From positions 1,727,043-1,791,042 of the forward strand of contig CP129469.1 of the NCBI GenBank assembly GCA_030583665.1: a DNA stretch of 64,000 nt, in the 5' to 3' direction. This document shows, piece by piece, positions 17,755 through 27,006 of this stretch. Within the stretch, counting starts at the first letter, position 1. Each line of letters opens with the position of its first letter. The stretch is from Candidatus Jettenia sp. AMX2. GTDB lineage: Bacteria; Planctomycetota; Brocadiia; Brocadiales; Brocadiaceae. Position numbers and translations under genes: made by a program. Below the pieces are notes generated by a model that made no database searches, was not told the origin of the DNA, and saw only the letters and a list, made by a program, of their open reading frames with translations.

Positions 17755-18625
17755 CGAAAACCCTGTCAGGGTTATTACTGAATCCTGTCTTTCTTCATGT
17801 TCTTCGTAAACTTCGTACCACAATCCATCAATTTCTTGTTTTTTTGCGTGTTTTTAAAAATGTATAAGCTTGATAAATCCCCCTCCCTTCGATGGGAGGG
17901 GTTAGGGGAGGGTGGATCAATCAATGCTTTTCTTATGGCTTTTTTCTGCATCGGTGGGCCGTTTTCTGGGAATTTTTGATATATGCCGTAGTTCGTTTTT
18001 CAGTTCTTATTCACCCCCACCTGACCTCCCCCATCAAGCCTGCCTGTGCGTCACCGCACGCAGACAGGGGGGAGGAAATTTTAGTATTTCGAATTTGGTT
18101 GCAGCCAAAGGCCGAACGAAGCCCGAAGGGCTGATATGATTATAGTAAATGAACAACCAAAAACCAACAACCCCGAAGGGGTGGCATGATGGTAATATGA
18201 TCGTGGGTTTCCTATGTCACCCCTTCGGGGTTAGAAATCTTTTATATGACTTTTGCTATAATCATGACATCCCTTCGGGATTAGAAAACAAAAAATAAAT
18301 CCTAATAATTCACCGCAAAGAACGCATTTGAAATTGTTTCGTATTTCGAATTTGGTTGCGGCCAAAGGCCGCGCCGGGAAATCCGTGGTTTCAGTACAAG
18401 TCCCCTTAGCAAAGGGGGATTCAGGGGGTTGTCTTCAAAAACCTCTTCCATACAACAAAAATCTCTATGCTTTCAAACTGCTCCTGTTAAATCTCCATTT
18501 TTCTTTCCCCTGCCGCAAACCGTCATTGCGAGGAGCGAAGCAGCAACGAAGCAACCTTGGGGGCACGTGTGGGTTATCGCCTCTAAAAAGAGATTGCTTC
18601 GGAAAAAACCCTCGCAATGACAGGC
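17755..18625. repeat. Repeat cluster (families C, G, B, H, D)
   Basis: No gene is seen between 17712 and 18639. Visible in order are CCCTGTCAGGGTTATTACTG (17761), a CTCCCTTCGATGGGAGGGG block (17881-18075, family G, with an inverted partner near 18005-18070 and the hairpin GCCTGCCTGTGCGTCACCGC), a family B element (18171-18290), a GGTTGCGGCCAAAGGCCGC block (18353-18372) and a family D block (18521-18625). Long apparent reading frames here follow the repeats and are not supported. Confidence 0.75.
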
Positions 18626-18639
18626 AGGATCGTTTTGCA

Positions 18640-19077
18640 TCAGCCACCCCTTGATTCGTATATGCACACAGTATCCTGTATATCCTTCAGGTTATGGAGT
18701 GTTCCCTTGTCAATACCCGGACATGCTTTCTTTACCTTTTCCCACGCTGTTTTGGTTTCTAAATTCCTGGTCCAGAAAGGAAAAGATCTGCATTGACCGG
18801 GCCTTACCGCATAAATATTACAACCGTTATTATACATAATGCAGTCTCCATTATAATATTCCAGGAGGCTTAATCTTTCATCGATGTTCCTGAGATATCT
18901 TCTGGCAAATACAACCTCTGAAATACCCAGAAAAGCCGATATCTCTTCTATCTCCTTCCTGTTTACCCATACAGCGCCTGGTTTACCCCTGCAGCATCTG
19001 CCACATTGCCGGCACTCAAACCTTAATCCATTCTTAAACCAAGGTAAATCATTGTTTTTATCATCGTTCGATATCAT
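18640..19077 (-). CDS. YkgJ-type cysteine-cluster protein (second)
   Basis: A 145-residue protein of the CxxCxxCC family. Motifs are RFECRQCGRCCRGKPGAVWV at about residues 19-38, which includes the family Trp/Val after the cluster, an EIEEISAFLGIS helix, then CIMYNNGCNIYAVRPGQCRSFPFW, and a last Cys in KKACPGIDKG. The metal-binding cysteines are all present. Family function is not established. It is not in an obvious operon; repeat clusters flank it on both sides. The short sequence up to 19077 gives the natural start. Confidence 0.83.
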   Translation of the reverse strand: MISNDDKNNDLPWFKNGLRFECRQCGRCCRGKPGAVWVNRKEIEEISAFLGISEVVFARRYLRNIDERLSLLEYYNGDCIMYNNGCNIYAVRPGQCRSFPFWTRNLETKTAWEKVKKACPGIDKGTLHNLKDIQDTVCIYESRGG

Positions 19078-19099
19078 AAATGGTCCTTATCAAATCATG

Positions 19100-19830
19100 A
19101 ATTGTTGAAATGCATTGCGTTGAGTAATGTGGGCCCGCCAACCAAAAAATAAACACCATAAACGAACGAAGCGGTACTTGGCAATATTAATTGGCAGGCA
19201 GTGCCTGCCCTACATTGAATTTATGTATCTATTCAGCACAATCACCTTTTCTTTAAATCTGTGTAATCTGTACTACAATCCATCAACTTCTTGTTTTTTT
19301 GCTTGTTTTTCAAAATGCATAAGCTTGATAAATCCACCTCCCTTCGATGGGAGGGGTTAGGGGAGGGTGGATCAATCAATGTTTTTCTTATGACTTTTTT
19401 CTGCATCGGTGGGGCGTTTTCTGGGAATTTTTGCTCTATGCCGTAGTTCTTTTTTCAATTCTTATTCACCCCCACCTGGCCTCCCCCATCAAGGGGGAAG
19501 AAATTTTAGTATGACAATCAACTTTGAACCATAAACCCTAAATCATCTAACTTTATCCGTTCTCATCGGTGTTTATCCGTGCTAAATATAGCCTTTAAAC
19601 CATAATCTTTTCTTCGTACTACTATCCGTCAACTTCTTGTTTTTTGTGCTCGTTTTTCAAAATGCATAACTGTAAGGCATTGATTAAATAAGGTTTACGT
19701 AATGTTTGGAGCGTTGAGTTATTTTGTCATTTGAAGTTGTTTCGAAATCCAAAAACCCTGACAGGGTTATTTGTCATTTGAAACTGTTTTGTATTCCTAA
19801 TTTGGTTGCGGCAAAAGGCCGCGCTATGTG
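19100..19830. repeat. Repeat cluster (families A, E, G, H)
   Basis: No gene is supported between 19078 and 19920. The gap contains an inverted family A copy (19127-19213), a family E module (19240-19275), a family G block with opposing halves (19322-19510) and a GGTTGCGGCAAAAGGCCGCG block (19803-19822) next to CCTGACAGGG. Confidence 0.72.
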
Positions 19831-19920
19831 CTTCGTGGTAATTTTGGACGAATACATTCAATTTCGTCCCGCAAAAGGTACAATTATTCCATATCGTCAC
19901 AAGAAAAGCAAACGGTGTTT

Positions 19921-21189
19921 TTAATCAAGAGAATTCCCTGCAAGGTAACCTGTGGAAAACGCTGCCTGGAGATTGAATCCACCGGTAGGACCATCGACAT
20001 CGAGTACCTCTCCTGCAAAATATAACCCTTCTGCAATCTTTGATCTCATTGTCTTTGCATCAACTTCATTCAAGTTTATACCCCCTGCGGTAACGATAGC
20101 CTCAGTTACAGGCCGGTGGCGAACGAAAGTAAGGGAAAATCCTTTAAGTTGTTTTATCATTCTCTTTCTCTCTGCTGCTGTTATTTGTGAGACCTTTTTC
20201 ATAGGGTCAATGGTACAAAGATTGAGGAAAAGAGGAGCCAATTTCTCGGGAATAAAGTACGTGAGGCAGGATTTGATTGCTTTGCTGCCATGCCGCCTGA
20301 TCTGATTCAGTAGAATCTCCTCAAGTTCTTCCATCGTATGGTGTGGTTTAAAATCTATCCGTATTTGAATGGAACCATTTGGAAGATGTTCCACAAGGCG
20401 CTTGCTCATATCGAGGATAGCCGGACCAGAAATACCGTAATGGGTAAAGAGCGCCTCTCCGAAATGTTCTGCAATCTTTTTACGGTGTTGATACGAAGTG
20501 ATCGTTACATTTTTTATCGGCGTTCCCTGTAACGATTTTACCCATGTCTCGGCAGTTTCAAAGGCAATGATTGACGGGTAGGGTGGTGAAACAGTGTGAC
20601 CCAGTGACACAGCCATCTTGTATCCATCGCCCGTGCTCCCGGTAGCAGGGTAGCTTAATCCCCCCGTCGCAATGAGGATATTTCTCCCAAAAATATTCCC
20701 TTTATGAGTTTTTACCCCATGGAGGTTGCTGTTTTCTACTAGTATTTGTAAAACGGGGAAATGCGTTTTTATTTCTACACGATTGCTATGCAGATAAGTC
20801 TCTAGTGCTTTTAAAACAGAGCCTGCATTCTGGCTTTTAGGAAAAACACGCCCTTTGTTCTCAACAAAGGTCTCAACTCCGTATGATAAAAGAAATTGCC
20901 GTAATCGCTCCGCAGGAAATGCTTCCAGAGCGGTGCGGAGGAAAGGTCCTCCTTTTCCGTAAGCCTTGAGAAAGACATCCGGAGGAGCAGTATTGGTCAC
21001 ATTACACCGGCCAGAGGCGCAGAGGAGAAGTTTCTTGCCGGGATGATTTGTCTTTTCAAGAAGTATGACCTTTTTCCCCCGTTCGGCAGCACACCCGGCA
21101 GCCATCATTCCGGCAGGGCCGCCGCCAACAACAATGAGGTCGTACCTGTCATTCATAAACGGTACAGCGTCCGGTTCTGTATATAACAT
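19921..21189 (-). CDS. BaiN/HI0933-like NAD(P)/FAD-dependent oxidoreductase
   Basis: A flavoprotein of up to 422 residues of the HI0933/BaiN family. The FAD motif is LIVVGGGPAGMMAAGCAAERG, then KTNHPGKKLLLCASGRCNVTN, a family hallmark. Later markers are LIATGGLSYPATGSTGDGY and, near the C-terminus, TAGGINLNEVDAKTM and LYFAGEVLDVDGPTGGFNLQAAFSTG. The C-terminal motif binds the flavin. Members reduce diverse substrates and the exact reaction is unknown. The start is uncertain: ATG at 21189 or at 21156 (MNDRYDLIVVGGG); neither has a clear ribosome site. Confidence 0.9.
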   Translation of the reverse strand: MLYTEPDAVPFMNDRYDLIVVGGGPAGMMAAGCAAERGKKVILLEKTNHPGKKLLLCASGRCNVTNTAPPDVFLKAYGKGGPFLRTALEAFPAERLRQFLLSYGVETFVENKGRVFPKSQNAGSVLKALETYLHSNRVEIKTHFPVLQILVENSNLHGVKTHKGNIFGRNILIATGGLSYPATGSTGDGYKMAVSLGHTVSPPYPSIIAFETAETWVKSLQGTPIKNVTITSYQHRKKIAEHFGEALFTHYGISGPAILDMSKRLVEHLPNGSIQIRIDFKPHHTMEELEEILLNQIRRHGSKAIKSCLTYFIPEKLAPLFLNLCTIDPMKKVSQITAAERKRMIKQLKGFSLTFVRHRPVTEAIVTAGGINLNEVDAKTMRSKIAEGLYFAGEVLDVDGPTGGFNLQAAFSTGYLAGNSLD

Positions 21190-21926
21190 GGAAAGTCGGC
21201 TTTTGTCTCATGAAGCGAAGCGGTACTTGGCAACATGAATTGGCAGGCAGTGCCTGCCCTACATCGAATTTATGTATCCATTCAGCATAATCACTTTTTT
21301 TGTAACAATTTAGTTTTTTTGAAAATGCCAATAATAGCGATGTTTTCCGCACAGTGTAGGGGCGAAGCATTTGCTATAAATTGGTATACATGTGTTCATA
21401 TCCAAACCGGCAAAATGCTTCGCCCCTACTTTTTCAAAAAACTAAATTGTTACCTTTTTTTAATTCTGTGTAATCTGTACTACAATCCATCAATTTCTTT
21501 TTTTTGCTTGTTTTTCAAAATGCATAATCGTAAAGCATTTAAGAGATATATGTTACGTAAAGTTTGGAGCATTGAGTTTTTTTGTCATTTGAAATTGTTT
21601 CGAATTTGGTTGCGGCCAAAGGCCGCGGTGTGCAATCTGTGGTTTCAGTACAAATTCCCCTTAGCAAAGAAGGATTTAGGGGGTTGTCATAAAACCGCTT
21701 ACTTACAACAAAACACACACGTCCAGCTTATGTGCAATTACTGAAAACGTTATGTATCGTATCATGATTATTGTAAGTTGTCAATATTCCACAACATACA
21801 AAATTATCAATCGGTAAATTAGCAGTTGATTAAATGCGGCAGAATTAGTATGATGTTTTTAAGTAACCAGGCGGTTTTTACCAGCCTGCGCTTTAAGGCA
21901 AAGATTCATAAGGATGTATTTTTAAA
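21190..21926. repeat. Repeat cluster upstream of ftsH
   Basis: Contains half a family A repeat (21214-21263), a family E module split by a MITE (21270-21485), a GGTTGCGGCCAAAGGCCGC block (21607-21625) and a CCCCTTAGCAAAGAAGG block (21657-21680). The last 200 bp (21730-21926) is AT-rich unique sequence where the ftsH promoter should lie; no clear sigma-70 or heat-shock box stands out. Confidence 0.7.
21302..21453. mobile_element. MITE with about 22-bp terminal inverted repeats and 8-bp TSD
   Basis: A 152-bp element that begins GTAACAATTTAGTTTTTT and ends with the inverted form AAAAAACTAAATTGTTAC. A second inverted pair lies inside: GTAGGGGCGAAGCATTTG and CAAAATGCTTCGCCCCTAC. It is flanked by CTTTTTTT on both sides (21294-21301 and 21454-21461), a perfect 8-bp direct repeat. 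It sits inside a family E repeat whose uninterrupted form is seen at 19240-19275. No coding sequence is present, so it would be mobilised in trans. Confidence 0.7.
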
Positions 21927-23747
21927 ATGACAGAAAACTGGTTTTGTAAAAGGCTATCTTTATTACTCTTTATCATACTTATGGTTATTACCATAACGCA
22001 TCGTACGGCAAATGCTCAATTTGCAAATGAGACAGAACATATTTCATATAATGAATTCCTGCAACTGATCCGTGAAAACAAACTGGAAGAAGTAATTATC
22101 TATCCAACGAGGATTAAAGGAACCTTGTATCAGATAGACAGAAAGGGAAAGATAACGGTAATCACAGGAAGGGTAGACGATCCCAATTTAGTAAAAGAAC
22201 TCGTTGAACATAGGGTAAAATTTTCTGCTGCAGAAGAAACCGGATGGCGCCCGGGCCTTTTTTTCTTATGGATCGTTCCTATGATACTGTTTTTGATACT
22301 GATATCACGATTAAGATATGGAGCAGGTGGAGCCGGACTCATGTCTATTGGGAAAAGCCGGGCTACTCTTTACATCGATATAGATACGGGTGTCACTTTT
22401 GATGATGTTGCCGGTGTGGATGAGGCAAAAGAAGAATTGAAAGAGGTTATTGATTATCTGAAACACCCCCAAAAATATCAACGATTAGGGGGAAAGATCC
22501 CCAAGGGGGTATTGCTGGTTGGTCCAACCGGAACAGGCAAGACACTGCTCGCCAAGGCAGTTGCCGGAGAAGCAAAGGTACCTTTCTTTTCCATGAGTGG
22601 TTCTGCATTTGTTGAAATGTTTGTGGGGGTAGGCGCAGCGCGGGTACGTGATCTATTCGGGCAGGCACAGGAAAAGGCTCCTTGTATTATATTTATCGAT
22701 GAACTCGATGCCCTTGGGAAGGTACGATCAATAGTCCCTGCATCCGGAGGCCATGAAGAGCGGGAAAACACCTTAAATCAACTCCTTGTTGAAATGGATG
22801 GATTTGATACCCGTAAAGGAGTGATCATTATGGCAGCGACTAACAGGCCGGAAATTCTTGATCCGGCACTGCTGAGACCCGGCAGGTTCGACCGGCATAT
22901 TCTCGTTGACAGGCCTGACATCCGGGGACGGGAAGAGATATTGCATGTCCACTGTAAAAATATAATGCTGGGAAAAGATGTGGATTTAAAAATCATTGCA
23001 GCAAGAACACCTGGATTTGTTGGCGCAGACCTGGCAAATGTAGTCAATGAGGCTGCGCTCCTTGCCGCACGGATGGGAAGGGATGCTGTGGGAATGGAAA
23101 ATTTTGAAGAGGCCATTAATCGTGTTGTCGCCGGATTGGAGAAGAGAAAAAGGGTAATGAATAAAAAAGAACAGGAAATTATCGCCTATCATGAGTCGGG
23201 ACACGCTATCATTGCAGAAATTGTTCCCGGGGCCGACAGGGTTCACAGAATCTCCATCATACCACGTGGAATTGCTGCACTTGGATACACACTCCAGTTA
23301 CCGACGGAAGACAGGTATATTCTGACAAAAACAGAGTTGCTCGACCGGCTTGCAGTGCTTCTGGGAGGCCGGGCAGCAGAAGAACTGATTTTCCATGAAC
23401 TATCCACCGGTGCACAGGATGACCTTGAACGGGCAACCAATATTGCAATGAGTATGGTAAGAGAGTATGGCATGAGTGAAAAGATAGGTCCCATGTCATT
23501 TCAGAGAAGGAAGCCCCAATTCATGGAGCTTGGATATCCAAATAAAGAATCAAGCGAAGAGATTTCAAAAGAGATTGATACGGAAGTTAAAAAGATCATT
23601 CTTGATACCTATTCAAAGGTTAAGAATATCCTTCAGGAAAACATCGACAAACTGGACATCCTCGCAAAACTCCTTTTGGAAAAAGAGGTTATTGAAGGTG
23701 AAGAACTAAGGAAAATAATGTCACAGAAAATCCTTGCACAACAATGA
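21927..23747 (+). CDS. ftsH: ATP-dependent zinc metalloprotease FtsH
   Basis: A 606-residue membrane-anchored AAA+ protease that degrades misfolded membrane proteins and regulatory factors. One membrane segment is at residues 9-28, the periplasmic domain with [17 protein letters not shown] is at about 33-108, and a second membrane helix is at about 112-131. The AAA module has Walker A GPTGTGKT at about 198-205, Walker [12 protein letters not shown] and the [23 protein letters not shown]. The protease has the zinc motif HESGH starting at about residue 422 and a third-ligand Asp in [12 protein letters not shown]. The C-terminus is helical. It stands alone between repeat clusters. Confidence 0.96.
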   Translation: MTENWFCKRLSLLLFIILMVITITHRTANAQFANETEHISYNEFLQLIRENKLEEVIIYPTRIKGTLYQIDRKGKITVITGRVDDPNLVKELVEHRVKFSAAEETGWRPGLFFLWIVPMILFLILISRLRYGAGGAGLMSIGKSRATLYIDIDTGVTFDDVAGVDEAKEELKEVIDYLKHPQKYQRLGGKIPKGVLLVGPTGTGKTLLAKAVAGEAKVPFFSMSGSAFVEMFVGVGAARVRDLFGQAQEKAPCIIFIDELDALGKVRSIVPASGGHEERENTLNQLLVEMDGFDTRKGVIIMAATNRPEILDPALLRPGRFDRHILVDRPDIRGREEILHVHCKNIMLGKDVDLKIIAARTPGFVGADLANVVNEAALLAARMGRDAVGMENFEEAINRVVAGLEKRKRVMNKKEQEIIAYHESGHAIIAEIVPGADRVHRISIIPRGIAALGYTLQLPTEDRYILTKTELLDRLAVLLGGRAAEELIFHELSTGAQDDLERATNIAMSMVREYGMSEKIGPMSFQRRKPQFMELGYPNKESSEEISKEIDTEVKKIILDTYSKVKNILQENIDKLDILAKLLLEKEVIEGEELRKIMSQKILAQQ

Positions 23748-23759
23748 TCATTTCCTTTT

Positions 23760-23962
23760 CTAACAACCCCCTTACCCCCTTTTCTAAGGGGGAATTATGG
23801 ATGCAAATGCAATTTTTGGGAACAGGTAATATCCCAAAGTGCAAAAGGAAATTATGACTACCAAAACCCTGTCAGGGTTTTTACTATAAATAAAGCCTAA
23901 AATCTTTAACATTATGAAAAACCGGAAAAAGCCTTACGGAAATTATACGGCATTATTTATGT
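23760..23962. repeat. Composite intergenic repeat downstream of ftsH
   Basis: Starts with CCCCCTTTTCTAAGGGGGAA-like sequence that could act as the ftsH terminator. It then carries CCCTGTCAGGGTTTTTACTA and the AATTATACGGCATTATTTAT module shared with 2105-2285, 13198-13320 and 26102-26262. Confidence 0.7.
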
Positions 23963-24041
23963 AGTTATGTATATTGTCATTCCGGGCTTGATGATGAAAA
24001 TGCCTCCTGCCGGGAGAAGCATTTGGTCTGCCTATCCGTAA

Positions 24042-24785
24042 TTAATTATTTACAATCTCAAAGAAAAAACCGAAACCGGTCTTTGACCGTATGGTCATTT
24101 CTCCGATACAGTAAAAGTACCTGCCCGGCGGCAAATCTAATCTTCTCAGTCCTGCATTATCAGCAATCTTTGTGTAATTATCCGGCTTCTTCTCAAAGAT
24201 GTAGTGTTGCGAGGGGGAAAAGACAATCCTCCCTACAAAACCATCCGGATCAACACGATAAAGTGTTTTCCCGGTAACAAGGGGGTTATCCTCCTGAAAA
24301 TCGACTATCCTGAATTCCTGCCCTTTTATTATCGTAGGTGACCCCTTTACATAAAATCGTTTTTCTTTTTTATCACTTTCAGAATAGTACTGAACGGTAT
24401 TTATTTCAGTGTAGGTATTGTCTTCAACAACAAAAAGCCCACCTTTGGGAGGCCTCTCCCAGAGGATAATGTCACCTGCAGATAAATCAACTGTTTCCTT
24501 GAATAATAATGGTATATTCAAAGGAATGTAGCCTTCCTTATCAAAGATAAGTTTCGTACTCTCTGTAGTATATTCAATAGAAAAAGTTCCCTGCAAATCT
24601 GAAGTTGTCTTTAATCGTGATCCATGAGAAAGAATATTCACAGATACACGAGGAACGGGCTTACCAAAACCATCAATGATGCGCCCGCGGATCGTACCTG
24701 TATCAACGGCAGGAAATGCTTCTGATACCAGTAAAAAGACGATTGCCAGTATGAAGACCGGCACAGATTTATACCTCTTTATCAT
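24042..24785 (-). CDS. Secreted protein with carboxypeptidase-regulatory-like domain
   Basis: A 247-residue exported protein. The ATG at 24785 is chosen because it starts the signal peptide MIKRYKSVPVFILAIVFLLV, with cleavage probably near AFPA. The mature N-terminus (TGTIRGRIIDGFGKPVPRVSVNILSHG to YIPLNIPL, about residues 25-105) is a beta-sandwich of the CarboxypepD_reg type, a stalk or carbohydrate-contact domain. The rest is rich in Tyr, Asp and Glu with a GGLFVVEDNTYTEI and LPPGRYFYCIGEMT pattern and no recognised enzyme site. The function is unknown; a periplasmic or surface role is inferred. An upstream extension to 25043 lacks family similarity and crosses a repeat. Confidence 0.7.
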   Translation of the reverse strand: MIKRYKSVPVFILAIVFLLVSEAFPAVDTGTIRGRIIDGFGKPVPRVSVNILSHGSRLKTTSDLQGTFSIEYTTESTKLIFDKEGYIPLNIPLLFKETVDLSAGDIILWERPPKGGLFVVEDNTYTEINTVQYYSESDKKEKRFYVKGSPTIIKGQEFRIVDFQEDNPLVTGKTLYRVDPDGFVGRIVFSPSQHYIFEKKPDNYTKIADNAGLRRLDLPPGRYFYCIGEMTIRSKTGFGFFFEIVNN

Positions 24786-25291
24786 TTCGGGCAAGGCACA
24801 GAATCCGGTGTTTTCCCGGATTCCTGCTTCTGCGTACTTACCTCCATAAGAACAGGGATACGGCATTTTTCTATCTGAATAACAAGCAGCATATCGTAAC
24901 ATGAAAAACCATTTTCCTGGCATACTATTAATTCCTTCCACAAATGATTTGATAAATTTGACGTATGGAAATTCCCACAGAACAAGGGGCTTTTTCCGGG
25001 TTAATCTCAACAATGGGGATTGCCTCGTCGCTCCGCTCTTCACAATGACGTTTTTTACATTACCTTCAATGTTTAACCGATAGAGAGCAACTTGTCAAAC
25101 ACTTAACTTTTTAGCTATTAAATCATTCCTTTATGCAGGACAAGTGAAAAGCTTTGAATTGAATATTCCCGTTCCTTAATAATTAATTGACAAACATCTT
25201 TTCAGCGTATATACTAATCCTTTTAAAATTTATCATCTACTATTTAAACAAAATTTACATTATCTGGTAAAGGGAAAGGAAAATTGAAGTT

Positions 25292-26020
25292 ATGAAAAGC
25301 AGATTGAATCTGGCATTGCCTTTTATATGCTTCCTAAGTTTTAGTCTTTTAGGAAACGTTAATGTGCATGCTAAAGAAACATTGGCCGATGGCATTATTG
25401 GTATGACAAGACAAGAGGTAAATGAAAAATTTGGCAAGCCCGACTTTTTATACAGCGAAGAAATACCTTTCAAGCGTTTTGTGGTAACAAGGCCGGAAGA
25501 CGAGCATCTTCAGAGGGCAAGGTTTATCTACGATGTTATTATTAACGATCTTTACTATATAGAGAGAAACAATAAAAATTTTGAATTCAGATTTTACTAT
25601 GGGAAAGACACATCAAACGGACAGGAAATATACTGTACCAAGGAATATACGATAAAGTTCCAGGATGGCCCCTTGCCTCTCGGAAATATTGTTGACTTCA
25701 TTCCTGAATTCAAACCGGCTTACGGAAAAACAAAGGTATATCAGGAGCGTTTATTAAACCTTAATAATATACGATTGATTTTTGTAACTCCTGAGATTAA
25801 TGAATTATCAAATCGCATAGGATCATTATTTGTTGATCCGGACAAGGATATCAGCGACTGGGCATTATCGTATGAGGTAATCCTTATCGACGGTGAACCT
25901 GAAAATATCTCACGGAACAGCATGGTAAAAGAAGTTATCGTCTCAGTAGACGGGCCGTACCGGATCGGGAAAACAGCACATGTGTTTGGTACAAAGCTTG
26001 TGGAAAACCCTCTGCAGTAA
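25292..26020 (+). CDS. Secreted protein with SmpA/BamE-like N-terminus
   Basis: A 242-residue exported protein with a signal peptide in the first 27 residues (ending VHA before KETLADG). Residues 31-50 read GIIGMTRQEVNEKFGKPDFL, the pattern of small SmpA/OmlA/BamE-like domains (G-MT-x-EV-x-x-x-FG-x-PD). The remaining 190 residues, rich in Tyr, Phe and Asp, match no domain I recognise. A possible periplasmic or outer-membrane-associated role is inferred only from the signal and the short motif. A rho-independent terminator follows. Confidence 0.72.
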   Translation: MKSRLNLALPFICFLSFSLLGNVNVHAKETLADGIIGMTRQEVNEKFGKPDFLYSEEIPFKRFVVTRPEDEHLQRARFIYDVIINDLYYIERNNKNFEFRFYYGKDTSNGQEIYCTKEYTIKFQDGPLPLGNIVDFIPEFKPAYGKTKVYQERLLNLNNIRLIFVTPEINELSNRIGSLFVDPDKDISDWALSYEVILIDGEPENISRNSMVKEVIVSVDGPYRIGKTAHVFGTKLVENPLQ

Positions 26021-26053
26021 CAGAAAAAAGTAAATTGTAAATCTCTAAAAAGT

Positions 26054-26096
26054 AGTAAAGATACATGAAAATCTCATGTATCTTACTGCTTTTTTT
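26054..26096 (+). terminator. Rho-independent terminator
   Basis: A 14-bp near-perfect stem (AGTAAAGATACATGA pairing with TCATGTATCTTACT) with a short AAATC loop, followed by GCTTTTTTT. It lies 33 bp after the stop codon of the secreted protein gene and is the clearest intrinsic terminator in this part of the window. Confidence 0.85.
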
Positions 26097-26101
26097 ATTC
26101 G

Positions 26102-26262
26102 CACCATAATGTCAAAGATTTTAGGCATTATTTATGTTGTTATGTTTAGTAATAACCCTGACAGGGTATTTGGCAGTCATAATTCCCTGAAATTGCATTA
26201 AGTCCCTCTTAGCAAAGGGGGACTTAATAATGTCGCATAATTTCCGTAAGGTATTGCCTGGA
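26102..26262. repeat. Composite intergenic repeat
   Basis: Another copy of the GGCATTATTTATGTTGTTAT, CCCTGACAGGG, GGCAGTCATAATTCCC and CTTAGCAAAGGGGGACTTAA modules, in the order seen at 13198-13320. No gene is seen between 26021 and 26343. Confidence 0.72.
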
Positions 26263-26343
26263 AAACACTGGATGTTCTCCGGATTTTATCCTTGATTGTC
26301 TCCGGTTTATATTTGTACGTTTGTATAGTAGCTGGCATACGGC

Positions 26344-26991
26344 CTATTTTGAACAGGTGTGTTGTTTTTCCGCAAAAACAGTATTGTTTTTGCATTTCAT
26401 AAGACGGCACATCTTCAAAAAATTTACCTGCTGCTCACATTCTATTGTGAGATTTGCATTCCTCAGTAATTCGTCAAGATCTATATGCTTTCCGAGGCCC
26501 AGTTTATCCCTGAACGGAGAGATACATTTTTCTATGCGCGAAATAACGCGGTTCCTGCAACCTGCATAATTTAAGATAAAGATCTCCCCGTCCTTCTTGC
26601 ATACCCGCTTCATCTCATGAAGAGTACGCATTGGATCCGGAACCACGGTAATAACATGTGATGCAAAAACCTTATCAAAGGTATTATCCGGGAAGGTCAT
26701 GGATGATGCATCCATGTTATATAATTCCACGTTAGATAATTTATAATCCCGTTTTTTCTCCTCGGCTTTTTTTAACATCTCCTGGCTAATATCGACCCCC
26801 GTTATATGGGATCCCCTTGGATATAAGGGTAACGACAGCCCTGTACCCAGACCAACTTCGAGTATCGTTTCACCAGGCTTTACATCCATTAGCAGAAAGG
26901 CTGCATATCTGCCCTGTTCAAAGATTTTTCCAAAAAAAGAATCATAAATCCAAGAATAAAAAGAATATACTTTCTTAATACGTTCACTCAT
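26344..26991 (-). CDS. Class I SAM-dependent methyltransferase (PmtA-like)
   Basis: A 215-residue Rossmann methyltransferase. Motif I is TILEVGLGTGLSLPLYP (about residues 42-58), motif II is HITGVDISQEMLKKA, and the acidic/hydrophobic motif IV is DNTFDKVFASHVITVVPDP. The N-terminal YSFYSWIYDSFFGKIFEQGR segment resembles phosphatidylethanolamine N-methyltransferases (PmtA) and related UbiE-type enzymes. A lipid or quinone substrate is likely, but the specificity cannot be read from sequence. It is followed 15 bp further by the PBP4-type peptidase gene on the same strand, so both may be co-expressed in reverse order from upstream. Confidence 0.85.
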   Translation of the reverse strand: MSERIKKVYSFYSWIYDSFFGKIFEQGRYAAFLLMDVKPGETILEVGLGTGLSLPLYPRGSHITGVDISQEMLKKAEEKKRDYKLSNVELYNMDASSMTFPDNTFDKVFASHVITVVPDPMRTLHEMKRVCKKDGEIFILNYAGCRNRVISRIEKCISPFRDKLGLGKHIDLDELLRNANLTIECEQQVNFLKMCRLMKCKNNTVFAEKQHTCSK

Positions 26992-27006
26992 ATGCGTTTC
27001 AAAAGG

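Noticed and set aside
17797-18654. Frames of 60-108 residues between the two YkgJ-type genes
   Set aside because: Fully explained by families G, B, H and D repeats.
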